Shown one piece after another: positions 1 to 11,424 of a stretch of DNA of 62,554 bases. Each line of letters begins with the position of its first letter. Within the stretch, counting starts at the first letter, position 1. Under the pieces are notes generated by a model, which saw only the letters and a list, made by a program, of their open reading frames with translations, did not search any database and had not been told where the DNA came from. The DNA lies in contig JAHNZQ020000277.1 of NCBI GenBank assembly GCA_019155205.2, positions 766,486 to 829,039 of the forward strand. Reading direction: 5' to 3'. A program made the position numbers and the translations under genes. This DNA is from Gracilaria vermiculophylla (taxonomy: Eukaryota > Rhodophyta > Florideophyceae > Gracilariales > Gracilariaceae).

Positions 1-70
1 CTTGCGCACTCCCGCTGCCGGTCACATGCGCGCGCCTGCGCGCCTTCGACTTATTCCGCGGTCCGCCCCC
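1..70 (+). repeat. 70-bp exact copy of the Med30 upstream region
   Basis: These 70 bases are identical to 24450-24519, which lie just upstream of the Med30-like gene. Identity stops where this copy enters a very long C run while the other copy continues with mixed sequence. Either this is a real short duplication or the window edge carries a mis-joined read. No gene of its own is seen in this stretch. Confidence 0.9.
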
Positions 71-240
<170 letters not shown>

Positions 241-542
241 CGCAAACATCGGCGCCACAAACATGGCCCCGCCGCCGCCGCCGCCGCGCCGCTGTCGCCG
301 CCCCATCGTCGCCGTCGCCGTCGCCGTCGCCGAGAGCCGCGCCCGCCATCTCGCGCGCGCATGCAAACTGCTCTCTCTTTTAGCGCCTCTGCATTATACC
401 TTACACGTGCTGCTGCACAGTGCTGTGCGGCTACTGGGCGAGCTCGCGCCCTGTGCAGCGCTCACGCGCGCGCCCCAAGCCGCCAGCCGCGCGCCGCCGC
501 CACCGCCGCGCGCCGCGCGTCGCGCGCCGCCGCCACGCAGAC

Positions 543-1712
543 ATGCCCGCGCCAGACGCAGCCTTCGTCGCCGCGCTGCCGCTGCGCGCTGCGCCGCCGC
601 CGCCGCCGCCGTCGCCGCTGCCGCCGCCTCCGCCGCCGTCGCCAATGGCGCCGCCGCGCGCCGCCGCCGCGCCCCCCGCCGCGCCCGCCCCCGTCGAGGT
701 GCCGCATTTCCTGCGCGACGTGCGCGTGCTGGGCCTGGGGCTGTCCGCCGTCGACCTGCTGGCCAAGGTGAACCGCTTCCCGCGCCCCGACGACAAGATC
801 CGCACCGAGGAGCTGCGCGTGCTGGGCGGCGGCAACGCGGCCAACTCGCTCACCGCGCTGCGCCGCCTCGGCGTGCCGTGCGTGCTCGCCTCCAAGCTGG
901 GCGACGACATGTACGGCCGCGCGGCGCTGCGCGAGCTGAGGCGCGACGGAATCGACACGCGCTTCGTGCGCGTCAGCGCCGCAACCAACACCGCCCTCAC
1001 GTACGTCATCGTCGACAGCACGCACCACACGCGCACGTGCATCTCCACGCCGGCCACCGAGCCGCTGTTCGAGGCCGACGTCGCCGACCACATGCTGCAC
1101 GGCGTGCGGCTGGTCGTGCTGGACGGGCGCCACACGCTGGCCGCCATCCGCCTGGCGCAGCTCGCCGCCGAGCGCCGCATCCCCGTGCTGCTCGACATTG
1201 AGCGCCAGCGCCCGCACATTGAGCGGCTGCTGCCGTACGCCGACTACATTGTCACCAACGCCACGTACCCGTCGGTGTTGTCGCCAGAGGCGCCGACGCG
1301 CGCGCACGCGCTCAGCGAGCTGCTGCAGCGCAGCGGCGCGCGCTTCGTGATCGGCACGCGCGGCGCGGCGGGCAGCGTGCTGGTGCGCGCCGACGCGCCG
1401 CGCAGCAGCGGCGCGCGCGCGCGGCGGCTGGTGCGGCGGCGCGTGGTGGCGCACGGCGCGTCGCAGCGGCGCGTCGAGCTGCTCGAGTGCGCGGCGTGGC
1501 CGGCCGAGCGCGTGGTGGACACCACCGGCGCGGGCGACGCGTTTGTGGGCGGCGTGGCGTACGGCGTCGTGGCCGGGCTGGAGCTGGAGCGCACGCTGGC
1601 GCTGGCGTCGTTCGTGGCCGCCGCCAAGCTGCGCGCGCTCGGCGCGCGCAGCGCGCTGCCGCGCCGCGAGCGCGTGCCGCGCGCGCTGCTGGCCGCGCTG
1701 CCCGCGCTGTGA
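543..1712 (+). CDS. pfkB-family sugar kinase (ketohexokinase/ribokinase-like)
   Basis: This 389-residue protein should transfer phosphate from ATP to a sugar or nucleoside, probably in the cytosol. After a Pro/Ala-rich leader (residues 1-55) the kinase fold starts near residue 60 with VRVLGLGLSAVDLL. The substrate-binding GGN motif is at 96-98. The family signature DTTGAGDAF is at 326-334, with the catalytic Asp at 332 and the anion hole formed by the GAGD segment. The order of motifs and the short lid strands resemble ketohexokinase and plant pfkB proteins more than adenosine kinase, but the substrate cannot be read from sequence. An in-frame ATG at 420 would add 41 Arg-rich residues that could be an organelle transit peptide; I chose 543 because the extension is low-complexity. 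A GC-rich, Ala/Arg-heavy composition is shared with the PHD and MAD2 loci. No intron is needed. Confidence 0.85.
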   Translation: MPAPDAAFVAALPLRAAPPPPPPSPLPPPPPPSPMAPPRAAAAPPAAPAPVEVPHFLRDVRVLGLGLSAVDLLAKVNRFPRPDDKIRTEELRVLGGGNAANSLTALRRLGVPCVLASKLGDDMYGRAALRELRRDGIDTRFVRVSAATNTALTYVIVDSTHHTRTCISTPATEPLFEADVADHMLHGVRLVVLDGRHTLAAIRLAQLAAERRIPVLLDIERQRPHIERLLPYADYIVTNATYPSVLSPEAPTRAHALSELLQRSGARFVIGTRGAAGSVLVRADAPRSSGARARRLVRRRVVAHGASQRRVELLECAAWPAERVVDTTGAGDAFVGGVAYGVVAGLELERTLALASFVAAAKLRALGARSALPRRERVPRALLAALPAL

Positions 1713-1755
<43 letters not shown>

Positions 1756-3193
1756 GCTCTGTGCTGCACGCAGAGCGCGGCGCGCGCGCGCGTCAAGGAG
1801 CAGCTCGAGGCGCGCGTCGTGTGCGCGGGGCCGGGCGCTTTGCGCTGCGCGCGGCTGCGGGCCTGTTGTGCGCAGTTTGTTCGACGAGCGCGCGCATGGT
1901 GCAATGGATACGTGCCGGGGAGGGGCGCGGGTGTGTGCGCCATTTGGTGTGCCTGGCGTGCGGCACGACTTTGCGGTGTGTCGCAATCGCGGTACGTCGC
2001 AATCAGGCGTTCCGCAACGGGCATGTGTGCCTCACATGGCCGGTGATTCCTTCTTGTACGACTCGCTCGTGCGTCGGGGCTTGAGTGCGCAACCACGGAT
2101 CGAGATGCGCTGTGGCACAAAAAATGAAATCAGGCGCTTGAACACGTCCCCATGCCGCTCGTGTTCTGAACGTTAGAACACTGCAAATCGACAATGGACT
2201 GCGCTTGCTATCCGTATGTAGTGTGTGGGCAACACCAAGCACCTTTGTGCCAACGACCTCATGCACTCTTGGCGCGCTGTGCATTGTATCTCTGCCACTC
2301 GAGCACAGCCGCTGGTTTCACAGCGAATCTGAAAATGTCATCGTACCTTACCATACGTTTACATGACATCCCTTTGCGTACTGCACTAATGTACTGGTGT
2401 ATTTTGTTGCCTTCTCGTTGAGCTTCTTTTTTGTACCGTTTTCACGCATCCGTGAATCGCACCTAACCTGTTTGTGCATTGTGCAAAAAAGAAGCTGTGC
2501 TTGGCCACCACTCACCAATCATTCACTCCCGAGTCACAGCTCGTCACCGCCTCCGGCTGTTGCGCAAAACAACCGGCACGTCCTAGCACGTAAAAGCAAC
2601 ACACACATGACGTCTGCTGCTTGTTTCTTCTTGTCAACTGTGCAACAAAAAGCTTCCGTAATTGCTTTCTCTCATCACAAACGCCACAACGTCCCGCGGC
2701 TCGCACTTGATCACCTTTTGACCTCTCAGCGCTGCAGCGCTGCGCCCGATGGACTACCGGCCCTCTTCGCGCGCCGTTTGCCGCAGCGCGCCGAGATGCT
2801 GCACACTGCCACTGCAACGATTGCATGCAGCTGATTTACGCACGACCATAGACGCCACGGGGCGCATTTTTGGCATCGTGCTCGCCGCAAATTTGTGCTG
2901 CAAGTGCTTGCTGTTGTTTGCAAGCACGTTTCGCATCTGTGTGCAATGGGGGTGGCGGAGCAACGGCGCTTTCGCCTTGCTAAGCACACAAGCACAGAAG
3001 CACAGTGTTGCGCTCACACATCTCGCCTGTGTGAGCACGTTTGCTTGTTTGGCATGCCGGCGCCAAAACGACCAAAAGGCACAGCCCAAGCCACACGTCG
3101 CGCACACTTTCACCCACAGCTGTGTCTATCTATGCTTGCACATTTATGGTGCTGCCATTACAGCATCAACATGCGCCAAGTGCCCCACTTGAG
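1713..3193. other. intergenic region with GCC repeat and hairpin
   Basis: A GCC trinucleotide run (about 1714-1755) follows the kinase stop codon and leads into a hairpin with ten-base arms at 1754-1763 and 1769-1778 (one mismatch) and a five-base loop. The rest shows only short, unconvincing reading frames. The region lies between the 3' ends of two convergent genes, so it probably holds their 3' untranslated regions. Confidence 0.5.
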
Positions 3194-3453
3194 CTATGTG
3201 AGTTTAACTTTATGCGATGAAGTTAGTACGACGCCGTGGCTTGAAAGAGGCGGACGCGCACTGGGGTGCACTGCACTGGACCGCGAAGCAGGGGTGACGA
3301 TTTGGCGATTCTGCGCTACGTTGTGCGCTACAGACACTGCCATCAAGCCGTTGATGGGTGAGCGCCCCACGTTGGGCACATACTTGGGCGTTTCATCTTT
3401 GGGGCCCGCTTCCCGCGCGTGTTTGCTCACGCGAGCGGCCGCCCTGGGGTGCA

Positions 3454-3485
<32 letters not shown>

Positions 3486-3810
3486 TCGACTCGTTTTCGC
3501 TTGAGAGAGGGGGGCGACCTTGCGATGTGAGCGATCGTTTTGAGCTTGCGTTGCTGCGCCGTGAAGTGCGTCTCAAGCACCGACAGCTGGTGCAGCGCCT
3601 GCTGGTTGTGCAGCAGCGAGGCCACCGCGTGCAGGTGCTGCGACAGGCGCACAATGTTGCGCGCGGGCTCGCGGCGCACGGCGGGCGGCGCGCGCGCCGC
3701 GCGCGCCGCCGCGCAGCACGCGCCGCCGCGCGCGGCGGGCGCGCGCGCGGCCGCGGCTCTGGCGCGCTTGCAGCGCGCCTTGGGCGGCAGCCGGCCGGCG
3801 GCGGCGGCGC

Positions 3811-3841
<31 letters not shown>

Positions 3842-4351
3842 GCGCGGCGCGGCGCGCGCGCAGCGGCGCGCGCCGTCGGGCGCGGCGGCGCCGCCGCCGC
3901 CGCGCGCGCGGCGCGCGGGCGCGTACAGGTCCAGCATCTTGAGGCGCAGCTTGGGCGGCAGCGACGGGAAGGCGGCGACGTGGCGCAGGACGTTGCGCAG
4001 GTTGGCGACGCTGGCCGCGCGCACGTGGCGGTTGAGGCGGGCGCGGCGCGCGCACAGGGCGCAGTGCCACTCGCCCTTGGGCACATCCTTGACGCGCGGG
4101 TGAAGGCAGCCGAGGTGGTACGCGCGGTCGCAGCTGTCGCACAGCAGCATGTGCTCACCAGGCCGGTTGGGCGCCAGGCAGGTGCGGCAGCGGCCGTACA
4201 GCCCGTCGTTGCGCTCGTGCTGGGCGCTTTTGGGCGCCGATCCGCGCTGCTCGCTGACGGTGGCGAACGGGACGTGCGCCATGGTGCAGTACGCCTCGAT
4301 GATGAAGTCCTCGTACATGATGAAGTGCGGCGCGGCGAGGGGAGTGGCCAT
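3194..4351 (-). CDS. PHD-finger protein
   Basis: A 385-residue nuclear-type protein. A canonical C4HC3 PHD finger occupies residues 55-100: C55, C58, C71, C74, H79, C82, C97 and C100, with the WHC motif before the last pair. PHD fingers read histone H3 tails, so a chromatin-binding role is likely; the aromatic-cage residues needed for a methyl-lysine reader are not obvious. The finger is followed by a conserved-looking basic helix region (about 105-155), long Ala/Arg/Pro runs, a second structured stretch (about 250-300) and a basic nuclear-localisation-like segment KRKRVEP. The start at 4351 sits in a good context (CCACCATGG); the open frame continues upstream as far as 4900, but only as low-complexity Pro/Ser/Ala sequence. 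The gene is head to head with PP5, 946 bases away. The exact family is unknown to me. Confidence 0.75.
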
Positions 4352-4389
4352 GGTGGTGGTGGGGGTGCAAACGGCGACGAGGCGCAAGA

Positions 4390-4453
<64 letters not shown>

Positions 4454-5297
4454 TGGCGGCGGCGAGGGCGGTGGGCGCCGGGATGTGAGAAAGAAAGCGG
4501 GGTAGGGCGGCGCCCTTTGACTTGCCGCCGGAAAGGCGGCGGCAGGGCGTGCTGGGTGGCGGGGGGGGGGAGAGGGCGGTGGGGGGGGGGCAAGGAGCGC
4601 TGTTAAATGTAGCGCGGAACGGGCGTGGGTGGATAGTGACGAATGAGTTGGGCGTGGAACGAGGGGCGCGGGGGCGCGGGGTCGCGGGGTCGCTGGGTCG
4701 CTTGGTCGCTGGGGCGCTGGGGCGCTGGGGCGCTGGGGCGCTGGCGGGCCGCTGTCGCTGGCGAACGGCGCGGTGGAAAGCGCCCTCGCCGACGGCGCTG
4801 TTGCGTGCTCGCAGGCGGCGGCGCACAGCGCACGCTGTGCGCGGTCCGCGAGCGGCATGCGTGGCACGCGCGTCGCACGTGCCCCGCACGCCCACTGCAC
4901 GGGCGCCAGTCGTTATTTGCGGCGCCACTGCCCCCTCAGGGGCTCCGCGGGTCCGCTGGGTCACCGCCCCCCGCCCCACTCCACGTGTCACACGCGCTCC
5001 GCCCCCCCCCCCCCCTTTAGATGGCGCGCTGTCGTCTGCACATGGCGCACCGCTGCCACCACCCCCCCCCTCGCGTCCCCCCGCGGCGAAGCGCCTGCTG
5101 ACGCCGCAATGCGCCCCGCGCGCTGTCCATCCGGCGGCTCTCCTCTCTTCCGAGCCGCAGCGCGCGATCCAGCGCGCTTTCGCTCCCAGTCATACACTCC
5201 CTCCTGTTTGCCTCCACCGCCGCCGCCCCCCCCTCCCCGCTCTCACTCGCTCCTTCCCCACTCGCCTGCGTTGCGCTCGACCGCTGCTGTCCCCGTC
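4352..5297. promoter_or_regulatory. shared upstream region of the PHD and PP5 genes
   Basis: These 946 bases separate two divergent start codons. They hold a long GGC/GCC run (4391-4452), a G-rich stretch (4560-4595), a tandem eight-base repeat of the GGGGCGCT type (about 4690-4742), and C runs near 5010-5020, 5065 and 5228. No clear TATA box was seen. A bidirectional promoter is inferred from layout only. Confidence 0.4.
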
Positions 5298-6794
5298 ATG
5301 AGCGCTCAAGTACTTTGCAACGAAAACATTGACCCCATCACTCAACTCAAGAAGCAGGCCAACGATTGCTTCAAGAACAACCGTTTCCATGAGGCGGAGC
5401 ACTTGTACACCGAAGCACTCAGCAAAGCTCTTTCCACCCAAGTTGACCCTAAGACGCACGCCGTCTTGTTGGCCAATCGCGCTTTCACCAGAATAAAACT
5501 CGAACAGTACGGATATGCCATCAACGACGCCACCATGGCCCTTTCCCACGACCCCAACTACATCAAGGCCTACTACCGCCGCGGCAGCGCGTACTTTGCC
5601 CTCAGCAGGTACAAGGATGCCAAGAGGGACTACGCCATCATTGCCCAGAGAATCCCGGACAACAAGGACACCGCCGCAAAACTCAAGGAGTGCGAGAAGC
5701 GCATCAAGGAGGCCGCTTTTGCAAAGGCTATCGAGAGCGACTCGCTGCGCGTCCGCGTCTGTGATACCCTCGATGTCGCTTCCATCACCGTCCCCGACTC
5801 GTATGACGGCCCGAGAATACAGGACGACGGTCAGCTCACCGAACAGTTTGTGCGCCACCTCATCGAAAGCTTCCGAAACCAGAAAAGCTTGCACATCAAG
5901 TACGCCGCCATGATCGTGCTCGCCGCCAAGGCCATTTTTGATCAGTTGCCCAACGTTGTTGAATTGCCCGTCACCGCCGGCAATTCCATCACCGTTTGCG
6001 GCGATGTGCACGGCCAGTATTACGATCTTGCCAATGGCATTTTCGAACGCAATGGGCTCCCAAGCGCCAAGAACCCCTATCTGTTCAATGGTGACTTTGT
6101 TGACCGCGGTTCCTTCAGCGTCGAAGTCATCCTCACTTTGATGGCTTTCAAGGTGTGGTGTCCTGACGCCATACACCTCACACGCGGCAATCACGAGTCG
6201 CTCAACATGAATCGCATTTATGGATTTGAAGGAGAAGTGAGGGCCAAGTACACCGAGACCATATTTAATTTGTTTACCGAGACTTTCCAGAGCTTACCTC
6301 TGGCCTACATCCTCGACGGAAGCAGCACATCGGATGGGCGCAAAGCTTTCGTTGTTCATGGCGGTCTGTTCTCCAAGGACGGTGTCACTATTGCTGACAT
6401 CAACGCCCTTGACAGAAAATGCGAGCCGGACGCGGGAATAATGGCTGAAATGCTCTGGAGCGATCCGCAGGATGAAAACGGATGGGGCCCTTCTAAGAGA
6501 GGTATAGGTGTCGCTTTCGGTCCTGACGTGACGCATCGCTTTTTGGACCTTAATGGTCTCGACATTGTAGTCAGATCCCACGAAATGAAGGATGCCGGGT
6601 ATGAAGTGTCCGCAAATGGTCGCCTTGTCACAATTTTCTCAGCTCCTAACTATTGTGATCAAATGGGAAATCAGGGTGCTTATATCAAGTTCAAGTCAGA
6701 TATGGAACCTTCTTTTGTTCAATTCGGTGCTGTGCCCCATCCGCATGTTCCGCCAATGCAATATGCCTCCAAATTGCTCATGGGATCGCAGTGA
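5298..6794 (+). CDS. PP5: serine/threonine protein phosphatase 5 with TPR domain
   Basis: A 498-residue protein, essentially the length of human PP5 (499). Three TPR repeats (residues about 13-125) would bind the C-terminal tail of Hsp90 and inhibit the enzyme. A linker leads to the PPP catalytic domain with all metal and active-site motifs: GDVHGQ (235-240), GDFVDRG (265-271), GNHE (297-300), HGGLF (354-358) and SAPNYCD (448-454). The WSDP motif and the RSHE motif near residue 427 are also present. It dephosphorylates Ser/Thr on Hsp90 clients, cochaperones and stress-kinase components in cytosol and nucleus. The ATG at 5298 is chosen because the TPR domain begins just after it, while the upstream open frame is low-complexity 5' leader. 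The codon use is less GC-extreme than in the adjoining PHD gene. The gene has no intron. Confidence 0.95.
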   Translation: MSAQVLCNENIDPITQLKKQANDCFKNNRFHEAEHLYTEALSKALSTQVDPKTHAVLLANRAFTRIKLEQYGYAINDATMALSHDPNYIKAYYRRGSAYFALSRYKDAKRDYAIIAQRIPDNKDTAAKLKECEKRIKEAAFAKAIESDSLRVRVCDTLDVASITVPDSYDGPRIQDDGQLTEQFVRHLIESFRNQKSLHIKYAAMIVLAAKAIFDQLPNVVELPVTAGNSITVCGDVHGQYYDLANGIFERNGLPSAKNPYLFNGDFVDRGSFSVEVILTLMAFKVWCPDAIHLTRGNHESLNMNRIYGFEGEVRAKYTETIFNLFTETFQSLPLAYILDGSSTSDGRKAFVVHGGLFSKDGVTIADINALDRKCEPDAGIMAEMLWSDPQDENGWGPSKRGIGVAFGPDVTHRFLDLNGLDIVVRSHEMKDAGYEVSANGRLVTIFSAPNYCDQMGNQGAYIKFKSDMEPSFVQFGAVPHPHVPPMQYASKLLMGSQ

Positions 6795-8480
6795 TAAAAA
6801 GCCGTGAAGCGAGGATGGATTTTATCACTGTTATGGATCGCGCTTCGAGTTTCGCACAAACACGATGGTTTGAACGAATGCTTTGCTAGTAGTGATTGAC
6901 TGTTCCAGGGGTTTGTTGTTTATATCAAATAGTTTTTCGACAGGATGTTGGTAATCTTCAGACAAGAGTCTAACTCAAATAACTGCCCATATTAACCTAT
7001 CAAACTGCGGCTTGTAGAATCTCAGCGGTGCAAATACGCTGCATGGAACGTGGGTGGCCATATTCATGCATGCGCTCAACGTTGGAATAGCACTCCGCAG
7101 CGTGAGAAGAATCACACATGTCTCCCAGCGTTTGGGTACGGTACACCCCAAGCTAGTGATTTTGAGCGTTTCAAACCGCCGCCTGGACGCACGCTTGTTC
7201 ACAGCCAAGAGCTCAACGTTGGGCACGGAACGATTACACGGGAACGGGTTGATTTGTTGCAGATTTTTCAGATTTGATATCAGATGCCTCACGTGCTGCA
7301 GAACATTTTGACCTCCGTGCGCCTTCTTTGCTGCTTGTCGTACCTTATCCACAGTGTGTTGAAGGTTAGCGATTAACTCAAAACGGTTATGTAAACCATG
7401 AAGAGAATTCCACCTGCGTCGAAATGCGTTTTCATGTTCACGAGCGCTCTATTCTTGTCTCTCAAACGCGACAGACGCCCATTACAGAAATGACGTGAGC
7501 CAGTTTCAATCATGACCACGTTATACCCTGTCACGTAAAACAAAGATGCACTTGTGCGTTTAGAGTGTTTGGACATTAAGTGGTCGAATCATTGTTGTCT
7601 TTCATGCTCAGCTGCAAACAGTGTTACATTTTCTCCCACTTGAACCGCTTGTTTCTGGTACAGTCTATGAATTTGACCTGAAGCCCCAAATGTCATGCGA
7701 TAGAGACGCCTCGAAGCTCTGAAGCTTCAGTATCCAGCCGCCCCGCCCCATACCTCGCACGACAAAAGTGGCATCAACGTATTTACAACAACTAATGCAA
7801 CTAGAACACATCTTTATGGGTTGGCGGAACTCCGCACCGCAGAGGAGTCCTTTACTTTATTAACAGGCAGTACTGTACCGGACCCATTTTTTTTCTGTCT
7901 CCAAGTCCAAGGTCTCGGAGTGTGCATTCATTCCCTCGCACCCGAGCCAAGTAGACCCGCCTAAACGCGGCATCGACCCAGTTGCCAACCCGAAACCGAT
8001 CCTTACTGAACGTAAGCTCTTCTGCAAGTTGCCTTTCATCAGGTGAAGAGCAGAGTGGCCAGCCTCTGTCCCATGCAACTCCTGGGCTTCGTCATATCGC
8101 ACCCTTCTGGGATCCAGTTCCGTCCCACAGAACGCAGTACCTTTTTCCGTGCCAGACTCGTGTACGGCACTGTTTTCCGGGTGAGTTACTTCCAGAACAC
8201 AAAAGTCGACGTTGATACGCACGTGTATAGAACACTTGCGGACTTTTTTCCGTAAGTTTCCCGCAAGGTACTCGAGTACATGTCCCATACGATGTTACCG
8301 GTAAGTTTAAGATGCCTCGAGAATCATAAATGGTCCTTAACGTCAGCAGACCACCGAGAAAATGAGCGATTGTGCAACCTGATCCAAATCAGTAGGTAAG
8401 GGCACATCACGCACGCCTTGGTTCGTTCCTTGTTGTTCTTTCTTCTTGTCTTGTAGTATATCGCTCCCTTTCGAAGGAAA
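6795..8480. other. intergenic region, no recognised gene
   Basis: Downstream of PP5 there is no family I recognise. Two minus-strand open frames are worth noting: 6975-7352 (125 aa, hydrophilic, with a basic amphipathic segment KVRQAAKKAHGGQN) and 7860-8288 (142 aa). Neither has a supporting homologue that I know or a convincing codon pattern, so both are left as unproven. The composition is close to 50% GC. Confidence 0.4.
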
Positions 8481-9253
8481 ATGAACGCCGCCATTCTAAT
8501 CAAAATCCTCATTTGCCTCCTCCATTCTGGCTGCCCCCTTTTTTTTCTGTTAATTGTTCCCCATACGAGCCCTCTTGCTTCATCATTCAAAGTCGCAGAA
8601 GACTTCTACGCGAAGAGTATCATTCTTTTACCAAAGAGGCCCGCATATCTGCAGATCGACTTCTCGTCTCTCTGGATTGTTGGGGATCATTGCACGCACC
8701 AAATGGTGCTAGATACAATATCGAGAAAGTATTCATTTGGAAAACGTCCATACGTATTTCCAGAGCTAGTTCGGCACATTAAGCAAGTAAGTATGCATTT
8801 GCGCTGTATCTCTTCACTTGAAGATGAATCTCAGGGATACAAAAGTTCGGTGTTTGGTCAGCAAACTGATTGAGAGCAAGCGTAACCCAGGCGAGCAAGC
8901 GGACCCTGAAAAAGAAAATGAGCAACTTTTGTATTTCAACCATCTTCGCGACCCAGGTGTTTTATTTTTCTTCATCAATGGCACCTTTCAATACTTGCTC
9001 GGGCCCTCTCGCCTCACAGTCGCTTTTCGGCAGTTACGGAATGCTATATGTGACCAATAGATGCGAGATTTTTGCTTTGCTCTTAGCCTCCTATGAAATG
9101 GAGGTATTGATACAATTAACTGTAGAAGGTTACAATAAAAGTAATAACGCTTCTGAACATGTAAAGTATGAAGCTATTTGCACTGAAAGACTTGCAATCG
9201 AGGTGAAACTAATACTCCTCAACGGCACTAAAAACAGATTAATACAAACCTAG
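8481..9253 (+). CDS. possible spliced or decayed secretory-pathway gene, unrecognised
   Basis: An ATG at 8481 opens a 102-codon stretch beginning with a hydrophobic signal-like segment (ILIKILICLL to about residue 35). At 8787 a perfect splice donor GTAAGT follows, in phase 0. Downstream, open stretches in other frames (8818-9060 and 8870-9253) could be further exons, but no acceptor is decisive. The opening has weak resemblance to the N-terminus of the GPI transamidase subunit PIG-T (signal peptide, then a strand with an E-x-L-x-x-L-P pattern, then a V/LFP motif), and a CTE-L motif near the end recalls another PIG-T landmark. The whole is much shorter than PIG-T (about 500 or more residues), so it is a fragment, a pseudogene or something else. 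Confidence 0.3.
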
Positions 9254-9263
9254 TGCCTCCTAG

Positions 9264-9742
9264 CTAGGGCTGGGTTGCAGTCGATTACATTGCATTTATT
9301 TGCAACCCATAAATTCCTATTCGCGATTGCTCCTGCTCTTCAAGATTGCAATTTGATGGAAGCTTTAGCAACCCTTCATCCCATCCGATTGGCAATTTTT
9401 GAATCAAAACCATTTTTTAGGTCCTGTTGCTAAAATTGGAAGAATATAGTCAACTCCAGACAAAACTATGTGCGACAACCGGATGCGGAAATGGCGTTAG
9501 TTGTTTGAAGCGATTGTTTTTCTCTGTGCGAACTCAAGGTTTTGGGACGTACATTTGATACAGGACGTTTTCACACTGTCTTTGAATAAGTGCGAAAGTA
9601 GTCTTTGAGTCGGGTTGCAGTCGATATTGCGGCCGAATATCAGCGATGGCAATCGGAATTCCGTATGATAACTATTATGTAATCGCATTTACAATCGCGA
9701 TGACAAAGCTCCATCGCATCAACACCGAAATGGCACCACGCC
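9264..9742. repeat. possible non-autonomous DNA element (MITE-like)
   Basis: The 14-mer GGGTTGCAGTCGAT occurs twice (9272-9285 and 9612-9625). The left edge reads CTAGGGCTGGG and the right edge, read on the other strand, CAGGCGTGGTG, a loose inverted pair. Similar flanks GTGCCTCCTAG and GTGCCTCTAG lie outside. The ends recall hAT elements, but the inverted repeats are imperfect, so this is a weak call. Confidence 0.25.
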
Positions 9743-11424
9743 TGGTGCCTCTAGATTGGAATCGGGGGATAGGGCAAAAGATGAAGTATGTGATGGGGGC
9801 ACGTACAATTACCTGAGCATAAACGCGACGGGCTAAACTTGAGCATGCACATTGCTTTTAGAATCTGAACAGCTCGCGACAAATCTTCGAAGTTGCCATC
9901 CATCTACAGCCTTACTTCTAGTTTGAACACCGATAGTCGCAACGCTACCAGGGTTACGCCCGGGACGGCTCATTTGCACGTTGCTGTCCAAAACTTGTAG
10001 CCGAGGAGTTTCGACATTCGAGACAGTGGGAAAACGAATGTGTTGGATAGATGTTCTCGTATGACGAAACGTGTATCCGTGATTTAACATTCGAGTGCCG
10101 GAGGCGTTCGATACTGCTCACACCCGGCAAATCAGGGCCAAACTAATCACTGGTCATGATTTTACGATAGGCCGCCAATCCACGGAATTGTGCATCCTGA
10201 AGCAATGATCTACCGCATCTCTCCGTTCCTACTGTATGTGATTAAACTCGTAACAACAGATGTCGTGCTTAACGAAAGGCAATTCGGTCTCGCAATACGC
10301 AACTAAGTGAGAAACATATAACGGAAAGAAAGAGTTGAAACATTGTACCGGCCAAGCGTGGAGCGAGGCTCAAGGGCATTACAGAAATTCAACGGCCCCA
10401 TAAAGTAGCAATTATTCATTCCTGCTTCCAGCTGCCGTTCATTCACAGTATGTTGAAGTACCCTTGCTAAATATCATTCGTTCAGAATGCAATACCGATG
10501 TCCATGTTGGGTTCATACCATGAGAACATAAACACCCGCGAGATGTACATTTCGTACATAGCTTGACGACGAGCTTTGGTACGCAGTAGTAGTGATAAGG
10601 AAGACCAACAAACACTTCGCGGTTAAGTTGCAGATAATGCTGCGCTTTTTAGGCTTCCGAAAGCTTCATTGAAGCCGTCTGTCATCGTTGCGATGCTCCA
10701 ATAATGTACGGTTTGAAAGTATGGTATGATGTCTTGCCGAGATCGGAATCGACAACTTGTTCCTGAATGGCACACATTCGGCAGTTTTTTGGCCCACAGG
10801 CTGGCGCCCGTTGCTGTGCAGTCAAAAGAATCTCATCACAACTCGTCAACCGCTGTGGCACAGCCGAGCTTATACCATCTGCGCTGCATCGCAGAGCCAG
10901 TTTATCCATTCAATCTTAGCTGCGTCGCATGCTTCGACGTTATTGTCGCCGTCGCGATGAAACACTTATTCAATCCTTTCCACGCTATGAACGTTTTCCG
11001 CAAACCGAAGAGTGCCGCAATGGCTCTCACGGAACAGGGCAACATATCTCAGTGGAAGCACAGAGACGTCTGACAGTCGTGTTTTATGCACATCAAATGG
11101 GGCGTTTCTCACGTGAGCACGTCAGCCCTCATCTCGTTTCCCTATATCTCCATCCCATGAATATTGGGCAGCGTTAGGCACCCTTCTCGGTGGGTTGCCC
11201 GAGCCCAGCCTTCACAATGCGGCCCTGTTCCCTCTTCTCGTACAACCGCCTCTCCATGTCACTGGTCCCACAAGCTGTTGTCAGCATTCCAAACAGTACA
11301 GCCCCTTCGCGAACGTTAAGCTAATGAACACGTATAGAAATCATTTGGTGGACTCCGCTTCTCTTTCTGTCATCAAAGTGCATTCGTCGCATCCTTCCCT
11401 TACGCTCTTCCATCGGAGGGCCTC
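9743..11424. other. intergenic region, no recognised gene
   Basis: Several short frames on both strands, none longer than about 115 codons and none resembling a known family. A spliced gene cannot be excluded, because at least one gene in this window has an intron. The last few hundred bases should contain the promoter and leader of the hydrolase gene. Confidence 0.4.

Noticed and set aside
462..2120. 552-codon minus-strand frame opposite the kinase
   Set aside because: Arg/Ala/His-rich shadow of a GC-rich gene with no family resemblance.
5190..6194. 334-codon minus-strand frame opposite PP5
   Set aside because: Mirror of the PP5 coding frame; PP5 itself is certain.
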